DNA of 18,608 bases from contig DJRM01000019.1 in NCBI GenBank assembly GCA_002440085.1, positions 1 to 18,608 on the forward strand. Reading direction: 5' to 3'. Origin of the DNA: Bacteroidales bacterium UBA6360 (GTDB taxonomy: Bacteria > Bacteroidota > Bacteroidia > Bacteroidales > UBA932). The notes under the pieces were generated by a model. It was not told where the DNA came from. It saw only the letters and a list, made by a program, of their open reading frames with translations, and ran no database searches. Of this stretch, positions 1 through 6,637 are shown one piece after another; the first letter of the stretch is position 1, and each line of letters starts with the position of its first letter. Position numbers and translations under genes: made by a program.

Positions 1-101
1 TAAATTTAACGAACTATTGAAAAATAAATGTGAGAAAAATTAAAACAGCTTCTAAATCATACTTTGGGATTTTTTTGCATTTGTTTCAACTGGTTCCGAC
101 A

Positions 102-1232
102 TCACTTGGCGTAGAAACGGTATTCTGTGGTGCTGTAGTAGCGGTCGCCGGGACGGAGGACGGTGGAGGGGAAACGGGATTGGTTGGGACTGTCGGGGAA
201 ATGGATGGTTTCGAGGAGCATGCCGCCGAACTTCTCTATCGGACCGTACTTGCCCTGATAGCTTTCGTTGAAACTGCGGCCGGTGAATGTCAGAAGCGTC
301 GGCTCGGTGGTCCAGGTCTCAACGCCGCGACCGGACTTGCGGTCGTAGAGGTCGGCCGCGCGGCGAAGGGAACCGTCCCAGCCACGGAGCACCCAGCAGG
401 CTGACATCCCGTGCATTATGCGGAGATGTTCGTTGTCCATGTCGATGCGGTAGTCGACGCGGTGAGGCTCACGGAAATCAAACGGTGTGTCGTCTACGGG
501 AAGAAGCTTGTCCGGGCAGAAGTGGGTGTTGTTCTGCACGCAGGTGTCGGCGTCGACCTGAAGAAGATGATCCATGATGTAGCCGCCCTCTTCGCCCTTG
601 AGGTTGAAGTAGGTGTGGTTAGAGAGATTCACCACCGTAGGGGCATCGGTCGTGGCCTCATACTCGGCCTTCACGACATTTTCATCTGTAAGCCAGTATG
701 TTACCCAAACATCCATATTCCCCGGATAGCCCTCTTCTCCGTCGGGACTGAGACGGTGGAAACGCACGCCGGCTCGGCCTTCTTCCTGCACGGGCTCGGA
801 TTCCCAGACGAAGCGGTCGAAGCCTTGCGGGCCTCCGTGGCACTGAACCGGTTCGCCGCAGAAAGTCTCGTTGGGCACGAGTTCGTAACGGACGCCGTCA
901 AGAGTGAAGGAGGAATGGTCTATGCGGTTGCCGTAGCGCCCGATTACAGGCCCGATGAAGCGGTCCTTGTGCTCGAAATTGTCGAGGTCGCCGAACCCGA
1001 CGACGACATCACCGAGCCGTCCGGCGCGATCAGGAACCTTTATGCTCACGATGCGTGCGCCGTAGTCGAGCAGCTGCATGGACGCGCCGCTGCTGTTGAC
1101 TATGGTGTAAAGTTTTGTCGGCTCACCGGTCGAGAGGCTTCCGAAGTCGGAAACTGTTACGCCTGCCTTCGGAGAGCAGGAAAGGAGCAGCAGGAAAAGA
1201 ACCGCCGCCACAATGAGGTTATATGCTTTCAT
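102..1232 (-). CDS. galM: Aldose 1-epimerase (mutarotase) family lipoprotein
   Basis: The 376-residue product begins with a lipoprotein signal peptide: a hydrophobic stretch at about residues 5-17 followed by lipobox LLSC with Cys19. It is therefore likely anchored in the envelope and acts on sugars outside the cytoplasm. The rest matches the GalM fold, which interconverts the alpha and beta anomers of aldoses. Recognisable motifs are GRYGNR (98-103), CHGG with His132, SNHTYFNL with the candidate general acid His206, TPFDFR (249-254), and LETIHFPDSPN with the candidate base Glu341. The block that usually reads G[YF]DH.(F/W)VL is GMSACWVL here (275-282), so the substrate-binding Asp of the family (Asp243 in human GALM) appears to be missing. 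It is the last gene of the minus-strand array, 226 nt after radC, and probably has its own promoter. Family assignment is firm; retained mutarotase activity is less certain. Confidence 0.9.
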   Translation of the reverse strand: MKAYNLIVAAVLFLLLLSCSPKAGVTVSDFGSLSTGEPTKLYTIVNSSGASMQLLDYGARIVSIKVPDRAGRLGDVVVGFGDLDNFEHKDRFIGPVIGRYGNRIDHSSFTLDGVRYELVPNETFCGEPVQCHGGPQGFDRFVWESEPVQEEGRAGVRFHRLSPDGEEGYPGNMDVWVTYWLTDENVVKAEYEATTDAPTVVNLSNHTYFNLKGEEGGYIMDHLLQVDADTCVQNNTHFCPDKLLPVDDTPFDFREPHRVDYRIDMDNEHLRIMHGMSACWVLRGWDGSLRRAADLYDRKSGRGVETWTTEPTLLTFTGRSFNESYQGKYGPIEKFGGMLLETIHFPDSPNQSRFPSTVLRPGDRYYSTTEYRFYAK

Positions 1233-1458
1233 ACGTCATCAATTATCGGTAATTTTACACATTCCGCCTGGCTGCTTGGCCCGCGTTCCTCTGAGAAATT
1301 GCAAATTAGGCGGTCAAACTTCTTCGGCTCTGCAAATTAAGCGCAAATGAATGTCTTTAGCAACAATTATATGCTCAAAATATGCAACAATTCTGTCACT
1401 GTCAGACTTGTCCTGAGAAGAACAAAAAATTCATACATCTTCTAAACAGTGCAGTCGG
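1233..1458. other. Intergenic region between radC and galM
   Basis: This AT-rich gap of 226 nt holds no convincing gene. It contains a 9-nt direct repeat, TGCAAATTA, at 1300-1308 and 1331-1339, and a tandem CTGTCA at about 1396-1407. No clear GC-rich terminator for radC is visible. The most plausible function is the galM promoter, listed separately. Confidence 0.5.
1333..1366 (-). promoter_or_regulatory. Candidate Bacteroidota-type promoter for galM
   Basis: Read on the minus strand, TTAATTTG (plus-strand 1333-1340) matches the Bacteroidota -7 consensus TAnnTTTG at all but one fixed position. A TTG lies 20 nt further upstream (1361-1363), near the expected -33 position. This would give a 5' leader of roughly 95-100 nt before the galM start. 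The match is imperfect and no transcript data are available. Confidence 0.3.
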
Positions 1459-2145
1459 CTACAGATGATACACACGTTCATCGGAAAAGCTGAAGAACGT
1501 GTCGCCGGCGATGATTATATGATCCAGAAGCGTTATGTTCAGAGAAGACAGCCCCTTGCGAATGGAGGCGGTCTGCCTGATGTCGGATTCCCCAGGCTCC
1601 GGAGATCCGGACGGATGGTTGTGGAACAGGATGACGCCAGTGGCCTTTTTCTCAAGGGCAAGTCTCGTCACCACACGGCTGTCTATCGGGGTGTCGTTCA
1701 GCCCTCCGGCGCCTATCATCTCCTTTCCCAAGGGACGGTTGCGCCTGTTCAGAAACAGTGCCCAGCATTCCTCATGGTCAAGGACTCTGAGATAGGGAGC
1801 CAGCAGACGCGCCGCCCCCTTGGAATCGGTCACAGAAATATCCGTGTTGCCGGCACGCTCAAGGGCGCAGCGACGTCCAAGCTCAAAGGCAGAAACTATG
1901 GAGGCCGCCTTCCCGAAGCCAATTCCCGGAACAGCACACATCCTGTCGGCCGACAGTGACGACAGCTCACAAAGGCTGTTTCCGGAAGCAGAATAAAGCT
2001 CTCGGGCCAGTTCCATGGCATTCCGGCCTCCCGTACCGGTCCGCAGTATCACGGCAAGCAGCTCGACATTGGACAGAGCCGCCGCTCCCCTGTCCCGCAT
2101 CTTCTCCCGAGGCCTCTCGTCCTCGCTCATTTCCATTATCCTCAT
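1459..2145 (-). CDS. radC: RadC family JAB/MPN-domain protein
   Basis: The protein has 228 residues, the usual length for RadC/UPF0758. The N-terminal part carries the family signature DERPREK (residues 9-15) and a helix-hairpin-helix-like segment around VPGIGFGKA. The C-terminal JAB1/MPN metalloprotease-like domain has the JAMM motif HNHPSG followed by S...D (SGSPEPGESD), so the zinc ligands look intact. The biological role of RadC is unsettled; older links to DNA repair are weak. The start at 2145 aligns with the family N-terminus; Met4 (2136) and Met6 (2130) are alternatives. The upstream side is unusual: a strong hairpin with a T-run ends just before the start codon, and no Shine-Dalgarno motif is visible. 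Confidence 0.95.
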   Translation of the reverse strand: MRIMEMSEDERPREKMRDRGAAALSNVELLAVILRTGTGGRNAMELARELYSASGNSLCELSSLSADRMCAVPGIGFGKAASIVSAFELGRRCALERAGNTDISVTDSKGAARLLAPYLRVLDHEECWALFLNRRNRPLGKEMIGAGGLNDTPIDSRVVTRLALEKKATGVILFHNHPSGSPEPGESDIRQTASIRKGLSSLNITLLDHIIIAGDTFFSFSDERVYHL

Positions 2146-2151
2146 AAAAAA

Positions 2152-2178
2152 AATTGCGCTCCAAAACAGAGCGCAATT
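2152..2178 (-). terminator. Rho-independent terminator-like hairpin abutting the radC start
   Basis: A perfect 10-bp inverted repeat, AATTGCGCTC (2152-2161) and GAGCGCAATT (2169-2178), encloses a 7-nt loop. Read on the minus strand the stem is followed directly by a run of about eight T, as in an intrinsic terminator. On the plus strand no T-run follows, so the signal is oriented to stop transcripts coming from rnfA. The T-run ends at the radC ATG, so the hairpin also occupies the radC ribosome-binding region. Confidence 0.75.
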
Positions 2179-2212
2179 CTAAATGATATTTTTCAGAAAA
2201 TCATCAAACCTA

Positions 2213-2243
2213 AAAAAAAGAAAACACAATTTTTTCTTTTTTT
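2213..2243. repeat. AT-only inverted repeat
   Basis: A 12-bp inverted repeat pairs 2213-2224 with 2232-2243 around a 7-nt loop, with a single G-C pair in the stem. The low GC content makes it a poor terminator. It lies in the AT-rich stretch between the foldback after rnfA and the GC hairpin before radC. Function unknown; it could be low-complexity sequence. Confidence 0.4.
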
Positions 2244-2313
2244 ATATATTTTAACGATTTCTTTCAATTGAAAAATCTGAAGTTCTTTTCATGTTTCTAA
2301 AAACCGCTGAGAG

Positions 2314-2437
2314 TAAAAGGATGAAGAAAAAGATGGGATGCAAGGCGCACGGTGAAGTCAAAACCGCAGCAACCTGATGGTTGTGAGGATTTTGACAAGA
2401 CGAGCAACGAAGCAGACCGCTTTTTCTTCGCCTTTTA
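2314..2437. repeat. Long imperfect foldback covering the rnfA stop codon
   Basis: Nested inverted repeats span 124 bp. The outer arms are TAAAAGG (2314-2320) with CCTTTTA (2431-2437), then GAAGAAAAAG (2323-2332) with CTTTTTCTTC (2420-2429). Short GG/CC and TGC/GCA pairs follow. The inner hairpin pairs GTCAAAA (2357-2363) with TTTTGAC (2390-2396) and is topped by CAACC-TGAT-GGTTG (2370-2383). The rnfA stop codon (2435-2437) lies in the outer arm. In the rnf transcript this would fold into a long 3' structure, perhaps protecting the mRNA or ending transcription. A dispersed repeat of the REP or MITE kind is also possible. The base pairing is read directly from the sequence; the function is inferred. 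Confidence 0.6.
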
Positions 2438-3052
2438 CACCAAACCTGAGAAGCCCATAAACGCCATCGCCATAATACTGGCCGTGATGAGCGCAATCGG
2501 AATGCCTCGGAAAGACTTCGGGACATCGTTCAGCGCGAGGTTCTCGCGGATGCCGGCGAAGAGAATCATCGCAAGACCATAGCCGAGAGACGTCGAGAAC
2601 GCATATACGAGCGACTCGGCAAGGTTCAGCATGTGAGGATCACCGCCGAAGGTGAACTCCTTCGTGACCACTATCAGGGCTACTCCGAGAACGGCGCAGT
2701 TGGTCGTAATCAGCGGAAGGAAAATTCCGAGAGCGGAATAGAGCGACGGGCTCACCTTCTTGAGCACAATCTCGACCATCTGCACGAGAGCCGCAATCAC
2801 GAGAATGAACGCGATTGTCTGAAGGAAACTTAGGTCAACGCCTTCAATTATGGCATCCGGTGCAAGCACGTAGGTCTGGAGAAGGTAGGTCACAAGCGTC
2901 GCGAGCGTAATCACGAAGCAGACCGCTCCGGACATGCCCACCGCCGTCGAGAGCTTGTTGGAGACTCCGAGGAACGGGCAGATTCCGAGGAACTGCGAAA
3001 GCAGGATATTATTGACGAATATCGCCGATATGATGATGATTAAATATTCCAT
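2435..3052 (-). CDS. rnfA: Rnf electron transport complex subunit RnfA
   Basis: This 205-residue membrane protein has about six hydrophobic segments and belongs to the RnfA/NqrE family. It opens with the family N-terminus MEYLIIIISAIFVNNILLSQ. Cys25 (LGICPFLG) and Cys119 (TTNCAVLG) match the paired cysteines that, together with those of RnfE, hold an iron-sulfur centre inside the membrane in Rnf/Nqr complexes. RnfA forms the membrane core with RnfD and RnfE. It is the last rnf gene, 14 nt after rnfE, and has an SD-like GGGGAGA (3061-3067) 8 nt before the ATG. Its stop codon lies within a long foldback. Confidence 0.96.
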   Translation of the reverse strand: MEYLIIIISAIFVNNILLSQFLGICPFLGVSNKLSTAVGMSGAVCFVITLATLVTYLLQTYVLAPDAIIEGVDLSFLQTIAFILVIAALVQMVEIVLKKVSPSLYSALGIFLPLITTNCAVLGVALIVVTKEFTFGGDPHMLNLAESLVYAFSTSLGYGLAMILFAGIRENLALNDVPKSFRGIPIALITASIMAMAFMGFSGLV

Positions 3053-3066
3053 AATTCCGTTCTCCC

Positions 3067-3651
3067 CTATTTTTTAGCAGTGAGTTTTCTGAAAAGCACG
3101 ATGAGGTAGCCAAGCACCATGAACGCTCCCGGAGCGAGGACAAACACGAGGATGCCGTCGCCCGGAATGAACTTCCAGCCGAATGCTGAGCCGTTTCCGA
3201 GAATCTCGCGCACAAGTCCGAGAAGAGTGAGGGCAACCGTGAACCCGAGTCCGATGCCGATGCCGTCGCAGGCCGACTCAAGGACAGTGTGCTTGTTGGC
3301 AAATGCCTCGGCGCGGCCGAGCACGATGCAGTTCACCACGATGAGCGGAATGAACAGGCCGAGAGTCTCGTAGACCGCAGGGACGTATGCCTGCATCACG
3401 AACTGAAGAAGGGTCACGAACGTTGCGATGATGACGATGTATGACGGAATGCGCACCTTGTCCGGAATGAAGCGGGCAACGGCGGAAATCGCCATGTTGG
3501 AAAGTATGAGCACGAACATCGTGGCGAGGCCCATGCTCATTCCGTTGATTGCAGAGGTGGTCGTTGCCAGCGTAGGGCACATTCCGAGAAGGAGCACGAA
3601 TGTAGGGTTCTCCTTAACGAGACCGTTAACTATGTATTTGAGCTTACTCAT
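3067..3651 (-). CDS. rnfE: Rnf electron transport complex subunit RnfE
   Basis: The protein is 194 residues from the ATG at 3651 and belongs to the RnfE/NqrD family, homologous to RnfA. It has about six membrane segments and the membrane cysteines Cys25 (LGMCPTLA) and Cys108 (VNCIVLGRAEAFA). An in-frame ATG at 3666 would add five residues. The 3651 start is preferred because GGAGG at 3660-3664 lies 8 nt upstream and because the family N-terminus begins MSKL with NGLVKENP soon after. It overlaps the rnfG stop by 8 nt, which suggests translational coupling. RnfE and RnfA enclose the membrane iron-sulfur centre used to carry electrons across the bilayer. Confidence 0.95.
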   Translation of the reverse strand: MSKLKYIVNGLVKENPTFVLLLGMCPTLATTTSAINGMSMGLATMFVLILSNMAISAVARFIPDKVRIPSYIVIIATFVTLLQFVMQAYVPAVYETLGLFIPLIVVNCIVLGRAEAFANKHTVLESACDGIGIGLGFTVALTLLGLVREILGNGSAFGWKFIPGDGILVFVLAPGAFMVLGYLIVLFRKLTAKK

Positions 3652-4264
3652 TTTCCGTTCCTCCATTATTTGCTGATGTCACGCCTTCAACCGCGTCAAC
3701 CTCCTCACCTTTGATTGCCTTCGAAACCGAAACCGCGAGAGCCACGGCCTCGGTGTAGGCACGCGAAGTGATGGTGGCGGCGGTAATCGCATCGATGTCG
3801 CCGCCGTCCTTCTTCACTGAAAGTCTCTTTACTGACGGGTCGAAGTCTTTAAACTGATCCGCGAACGCAGGCTCGGTGCACTTTGCGCCGAGTCCCGGTG
3901 TCTCGCTGTGGGAAAGGGTCTTGGTGTTGTAGACCGTACCGTCTGAAAGGACACCGACCATAAGGCTCACCGGGCCTCCGAATCCTCCGACAGCAGACTT
4001 GATTGCATAGCCGAGAACGGCGCCGGTGCTGTCCGCGACCTCATAGTATGAGTATGTCTTGCCGTCGAGGGCAACGTTCTTTTCCTCTGAAAGTGTCGCG
4101 AAAGCCGGGAGCACCTCTGAGATTGCACTGCTGAGCTTATCGGCGTTCGCCTGCTCGATGGGAGCCTTGGTGATTGCATACACACCTGCCAAAAGCGCCG
4201 AGCATACGATGCAGATGAGCGTCAGGCAGATTACCATATTCTTGAATGTAGATTTCATTGCCAT
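3644..4264 (-). CDS. rnfG: Rnf complex FMN-binding subunit RnfG
   Basis: The 206-residue protein has one N-terminal membrane anchor (about residues 10-31) and an FMN-binding domain expected outside the cytoplasm. Family landmarks include GYAIKSAVGGFGGP, HSETPGLGAKC and the flavinylation region DAITAATITS, where Thr164 is the candidate for covalent FMN through a phosphoester. The usual core is [ST]GAT; here it is TAAT, with Ala162 in place of Gly. The ATG at 4264 is chosen because GGGAGG (4274-4279) lies 9 nt upstream; Met3 would sit too far from it. The gene follows rnfD after 3 nt and overlaps rnfE. Attachment of FMN needs an ApbE-type transferase, which is not in this window. Confidence 0.95.
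   Translation of the reverse strand: MAMKSTFKNMVICLTLICIVCSALLAGVYAITKAPIEQANADKLSSAISEVLPAFATLSEEKNVALDGKTYSYYEVADSTGAVLGYAIKSAVGGFGGPVSLMVGVLSDGTVYNTKTLSHSETPGLGAKCTEPAFADQFKDFDPSVKRLSVKKDGGDIDAITAATITSRAYTEAVALAVSVSKAIKGEEVDAVEGVTSANNGGTENE
3660..3664 (-). promoter_or_regulatory. Shine-Dalgarno deciding the rnfE start
   Basis: GGAGG on the minus strand lies 8 nt before the ATG at 3651 and overlaps the alternative ATG at 3666, so it can serve only the downstream start. Confidence 0.65.
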
Positions 4265-4267
4265 GGC

Positions 4268-5239
4268 CTATTTCCTCCCGTATTTTCTCTGATGGAACGC
4301 CTTGTTGATGAGGGGAACCGTCATGTTCATGATGAGAATGGCGAAGGAAACGCCCTCCGGATATGCCCCGTAGTAGCGGATGAGCATCGTCAGGAGTCCT
4401 ATGCCGATGCCGTAGACGACTCCGCCCCAATTGCTCATCGGCGAGGTCACATAGTCGGTTGCCATGAAGATGGAACCGAGGAGCAGACCACCGGTGAGAA
4501 GATTGAAGACGATGAAGTTGCCAACGCCCATCATCGGGTTCGTCACGAGTCCGAGCACGAGTGCGAAGACTGTCACGGTGCCGAGAATGGAAAGGGTAAT
4601 CCACGGCCTGATGACCTTGCGGCAGAGGAGATAGACAAAGCCGACAAGGAGCGCGATTGCGGAGAGCTCTCCAGTTGAACCGCCGCAGGTGTTTATCAGA
4701 AGCGTCTTCCAGTCGAGAGTGCCGAGAGCCGAGATGCCCTGCTCGTTAAGCACGCCGAGGAGCGTCGGGCCGGAAACGGCGTCAACGCCTCCGAAGACTC
4801 CCGTAGGGGTGTATGCCCAGTCGGTCATATAGACCGGAAAGGAGAGGAGCAGGAACACGCGCGCGGCGATTGCCGGGTTGAAGATGTTCTGTCCGAGTCC
4901 TCCGAACGTCATTTTAACGACACCGATTGCAATGACGGCACCGATGACGAGCACCCACCAAGGGCAGGACACCGGAACGTTGAGAGCGAGGAGAATACCC
5001 GTAACCACGGCGGAAAGGTCGGTTATCGAAATGGGCTTCTTCAGCAGGAACCTGTTGACGAGATACTCGATGCCGACACAGGAAACGACGCTGACCGCGA
5101 GCAGGATGAGTTCCTTCCAGCCGTAGAGGAGGCAGGAGAGAATCACCGCCGGCATCAGCGCAATGATCACGTCCAGCATGAGCCTTCGGGTGGAAAGCTC
5201 GCTGTGGATGTGAGGTGATGGCGAAACTATCTTGTTCAT
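4268..5239 (-). CDS. rnfD: Rnf complex membrane subunit RnfD
   Basis: This 323-residue polytopic protein belongs to the RnfD/NqrB family. Landmarks are the N-terminus SPSPHIHS, the membrane block TFGGLGQNIFNPAIAARVFLL (113 onward), and FMATDYVTSPMS (about 259-270). The covalent FMN site is expected at Thr159 in DAVSGPT (153-159), where the usual motif is SGAT and Pro158 replaces Ala. RnfD passes electrons through its flavin and is thought to take part in ion pumping. It lies 12 nt after rnfC without an SD motif, behind an A-rich leader, and 3 nt before rnfG. Confidence 0.96.
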   Translation of the reverse strand: MNKIVSPSPHIHSELSTRRLMLDVIIALMPAVILSCLLYGWKELILLAVSVVSCVGIEYLVNRFLLKKPISITDLSAVVTGILLALNVPVSCPWWVLVIGAVIAIGVVKMTFGGLGQNIFNPAIAARVFLLLSFPVYMTDWAYTPTGVFGGVDAVSGPTLLGVLNEQGISALGTLDWKTLLINTCGGSTGELSAIALLVGFVYLLCRKVIRPWITLSILGTVTVFALVLGLVTNPMMGVGNFIVFNLLTGGLLLGSIFMATDYVTSPMSNWGGVVYGIGIGLLTMLIRYYGAYPEGVSFAILIMNMTVPLINKAFHQRKYGRK

Positions 5240-5251
5240 ATTTTTCTTTAG

Positions 5252-6637
5252 TTATTTCTTTGCGGCGGCTGCGGCAGCGGCGCGTCCGCGGATAATCTTT
5301 ATTACATCGCCCTTTGCAAGACGGATTATGTCCAGAAGAGGAATGTTCGCCGGGCAGGTGTAGAGGCAGCATCCGCACTCGATGCAGTCCTGAACAGCGT
5401 TGGCCTCCAGTTCATCCGTCATCCCATGCCTTGCAAGCTTGTTCAGCAGGAACGGTTCAAGACCCATAGGGCAGGCTTCGGCACACTTTCCGCAGCGGAT
5501 GCAGTTGGACTCCGGCTTTCTTGCGGTCTGCTCCTGTGTAAGATAGAGCAGCGAAGACGATCCCTTCACCGTGCATGCGTCAAGATTGGCGATGGCCTTG
5601 CCCATCATCGGACCGCCGGAAACAATCTTCGCGGCCTGCTCGGGGACACCGCCCGCATACTCCGCGATGTAGGAGAGCGGCATGCCTATGCGGAACAGGT
5701 AATTGTGCTGCCCTTCCTTGCCGAGGCAGTCACCGGTGATGGTCATCGTGTTGGTAATCAGAGGCATATTCTTCTGAACGGCCTCATAGACGGCAAGGGA
5801 TGTGGCGACGTTCTGAACGACAGCGCCAACATCAATAGGAAGCCCCATCGACTTGACCTCGCGTCCCATCACTGCCGCGATGAGCTGCTTCTCGCCTCCC
5901 TGCGGATATTTCTTCTTGAGGACCTGAACCTGAATCCCCTGATAATCAGAGGAAGAGGAAGCAAGTTCTGATACGGCTGCGGTCATGGCCGCTATTGCCT
6001 CCGGCTTGTTCTCCTCGATGCCGATGACTGCCGGACAGCCTCCGAGCACCTTCTTCATGAGGGCTGCGCCGATTACAATCTCGCGGCTGCGCTCAATCAT
6101 GATGCGGTTGTCGGAGGTGAGGTATGGCTCGCACTCCGCACCATTCAGAATCAGGCAGTCGGCCTTCTTTCCAGGAGGCGGGCAGAGCTTCACGTGAGTC
6201 GGGAAAGTCGCGCCGCCGAGTCCTACCACACCGTTGGACTTGATGCGGTCAATGATGACGGCGTTGTCCTCCGGAAGCTTGGTCACTATGTCCTTCGTGG
6301 TGTCGATACCGTCTGCCCAGACTTCCTCCTCGGCTACGGCTATCTCAATGTGTGTCATCCAGTTGCCCGCAAGATCCTGCCGAGGCGCGATGGCCTTGAC
6401 GGTACCGGTCACAGGAGAATGCACGAATGCGGAAATGAATCCGCCCGGTTCGGCTATCACCTGTCCAGTCTTGACTTCAGCACCGACCTCGACCACCGGC
6501 TTTGCCGGAGCGCCGAGATGCTGCGCCATGGAGACATAGACAGTCTTCGGAAGAGGAAGTACCTCTATCTTGCAGGATGCCGAAATCTTGCTGTCAGCAG
6601 GGTGTGTTCCACCTATCTTGAATGTCTTCTTTTTCAT
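5252..6637 (-). CDS. rnfC: Rnf complex NADH-binding subunit RnfC
   Basis: The 461-residue subunit is peripheral on the cytoplasmic side and exchanges electrons with NAD(H). An N-terminal sandwich-hybrid domain is followed by the NADH/FMN-binding region with GVVGLGGATFPTH (136-148), NGAECEPYLTSD (165-176) and YPQGGEKQ (244-251). Two [4Fe-4S] motifs come next, CIRCGKCAEACP (Cys379, 382, 385, 389) and CIECGCCLYTCP (Cys418, 421, 424, 428), then an Ala-run tail. It lacks the long repetitive C-terminus of the E. coli protein. The ATG at 6637 shares one base with the rnfB stop (TGATG) and has AGGAGGAGG 7 nt upstream. A GTG at 6640 is a less likely start. Confidence 0.96.
   Translation of the reverse strand: MKKKTFKIGGTHPADSKISASCKIEVLPLPKTVYVSMAQHLGAPAKPVVEVGAEVKTGQVIAEPGGFISAFVHSPVTGTVKAIAPRQDLAGNWMTHIEIAVAEEEVWADGIDTTKDIVTKLPEDNAVIIDRIKSNGVVGLGGATFPTHVKLCPPPGKKADCLILNGAECEPYLTSDNRIMIERSREIVIGAALMKKVLGGCPAVIGIEENKPEAIAAMTAAVSELASSSSDYQGIQVQVLKKKYPQGGEKQLIAAVMGREVKSMGLPIDVGAVVQNVATSLAVYEAVQKNMPLITNTMTITGDCLGKEGQHNYLFRIGMPLSYIAEYAGGVPEQAAKIVSGGPMMGKAIANLDACTVKGSSSLLYLTQEQTARKPESNCIRCGKCAEACPMGLEPFLLNKLARHGMTDELEANAVQDCIECGCCLYTCPANIPLLDIIRLAKGDVIKIIRGRAAAAAAAKK

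Noticed and set aside
1..101. Possible terminator or gene start downstream of galM
   Set aside because: The stretch is AT-rich with short A and T runs, but I found no stable GC hairpin and no credible coding start.
2251..2526. 91-codon frame across the foldback and the rnfA end
   Set aside because: It overlaps rnfA in another frame and runs through an inverted repeat; Arg/Ser-rich with no sign of coding constraint.
3644..3651. rnfG-rnfE overlap as a programmed frameshift
   Set aside because: An ATGAGTAA overlap with a separate SD motif is ordinary translational coupling; both proteins are complete and normal in length.
5255..5290. Ala-repeat at the RnfC C-terminus as a possible expansion or recoding site
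   Set aside because: Ala/Lys-rich tails are common in RnfC, and the codons are mixed GCN, so there is no sign of slippage or frameshifting.
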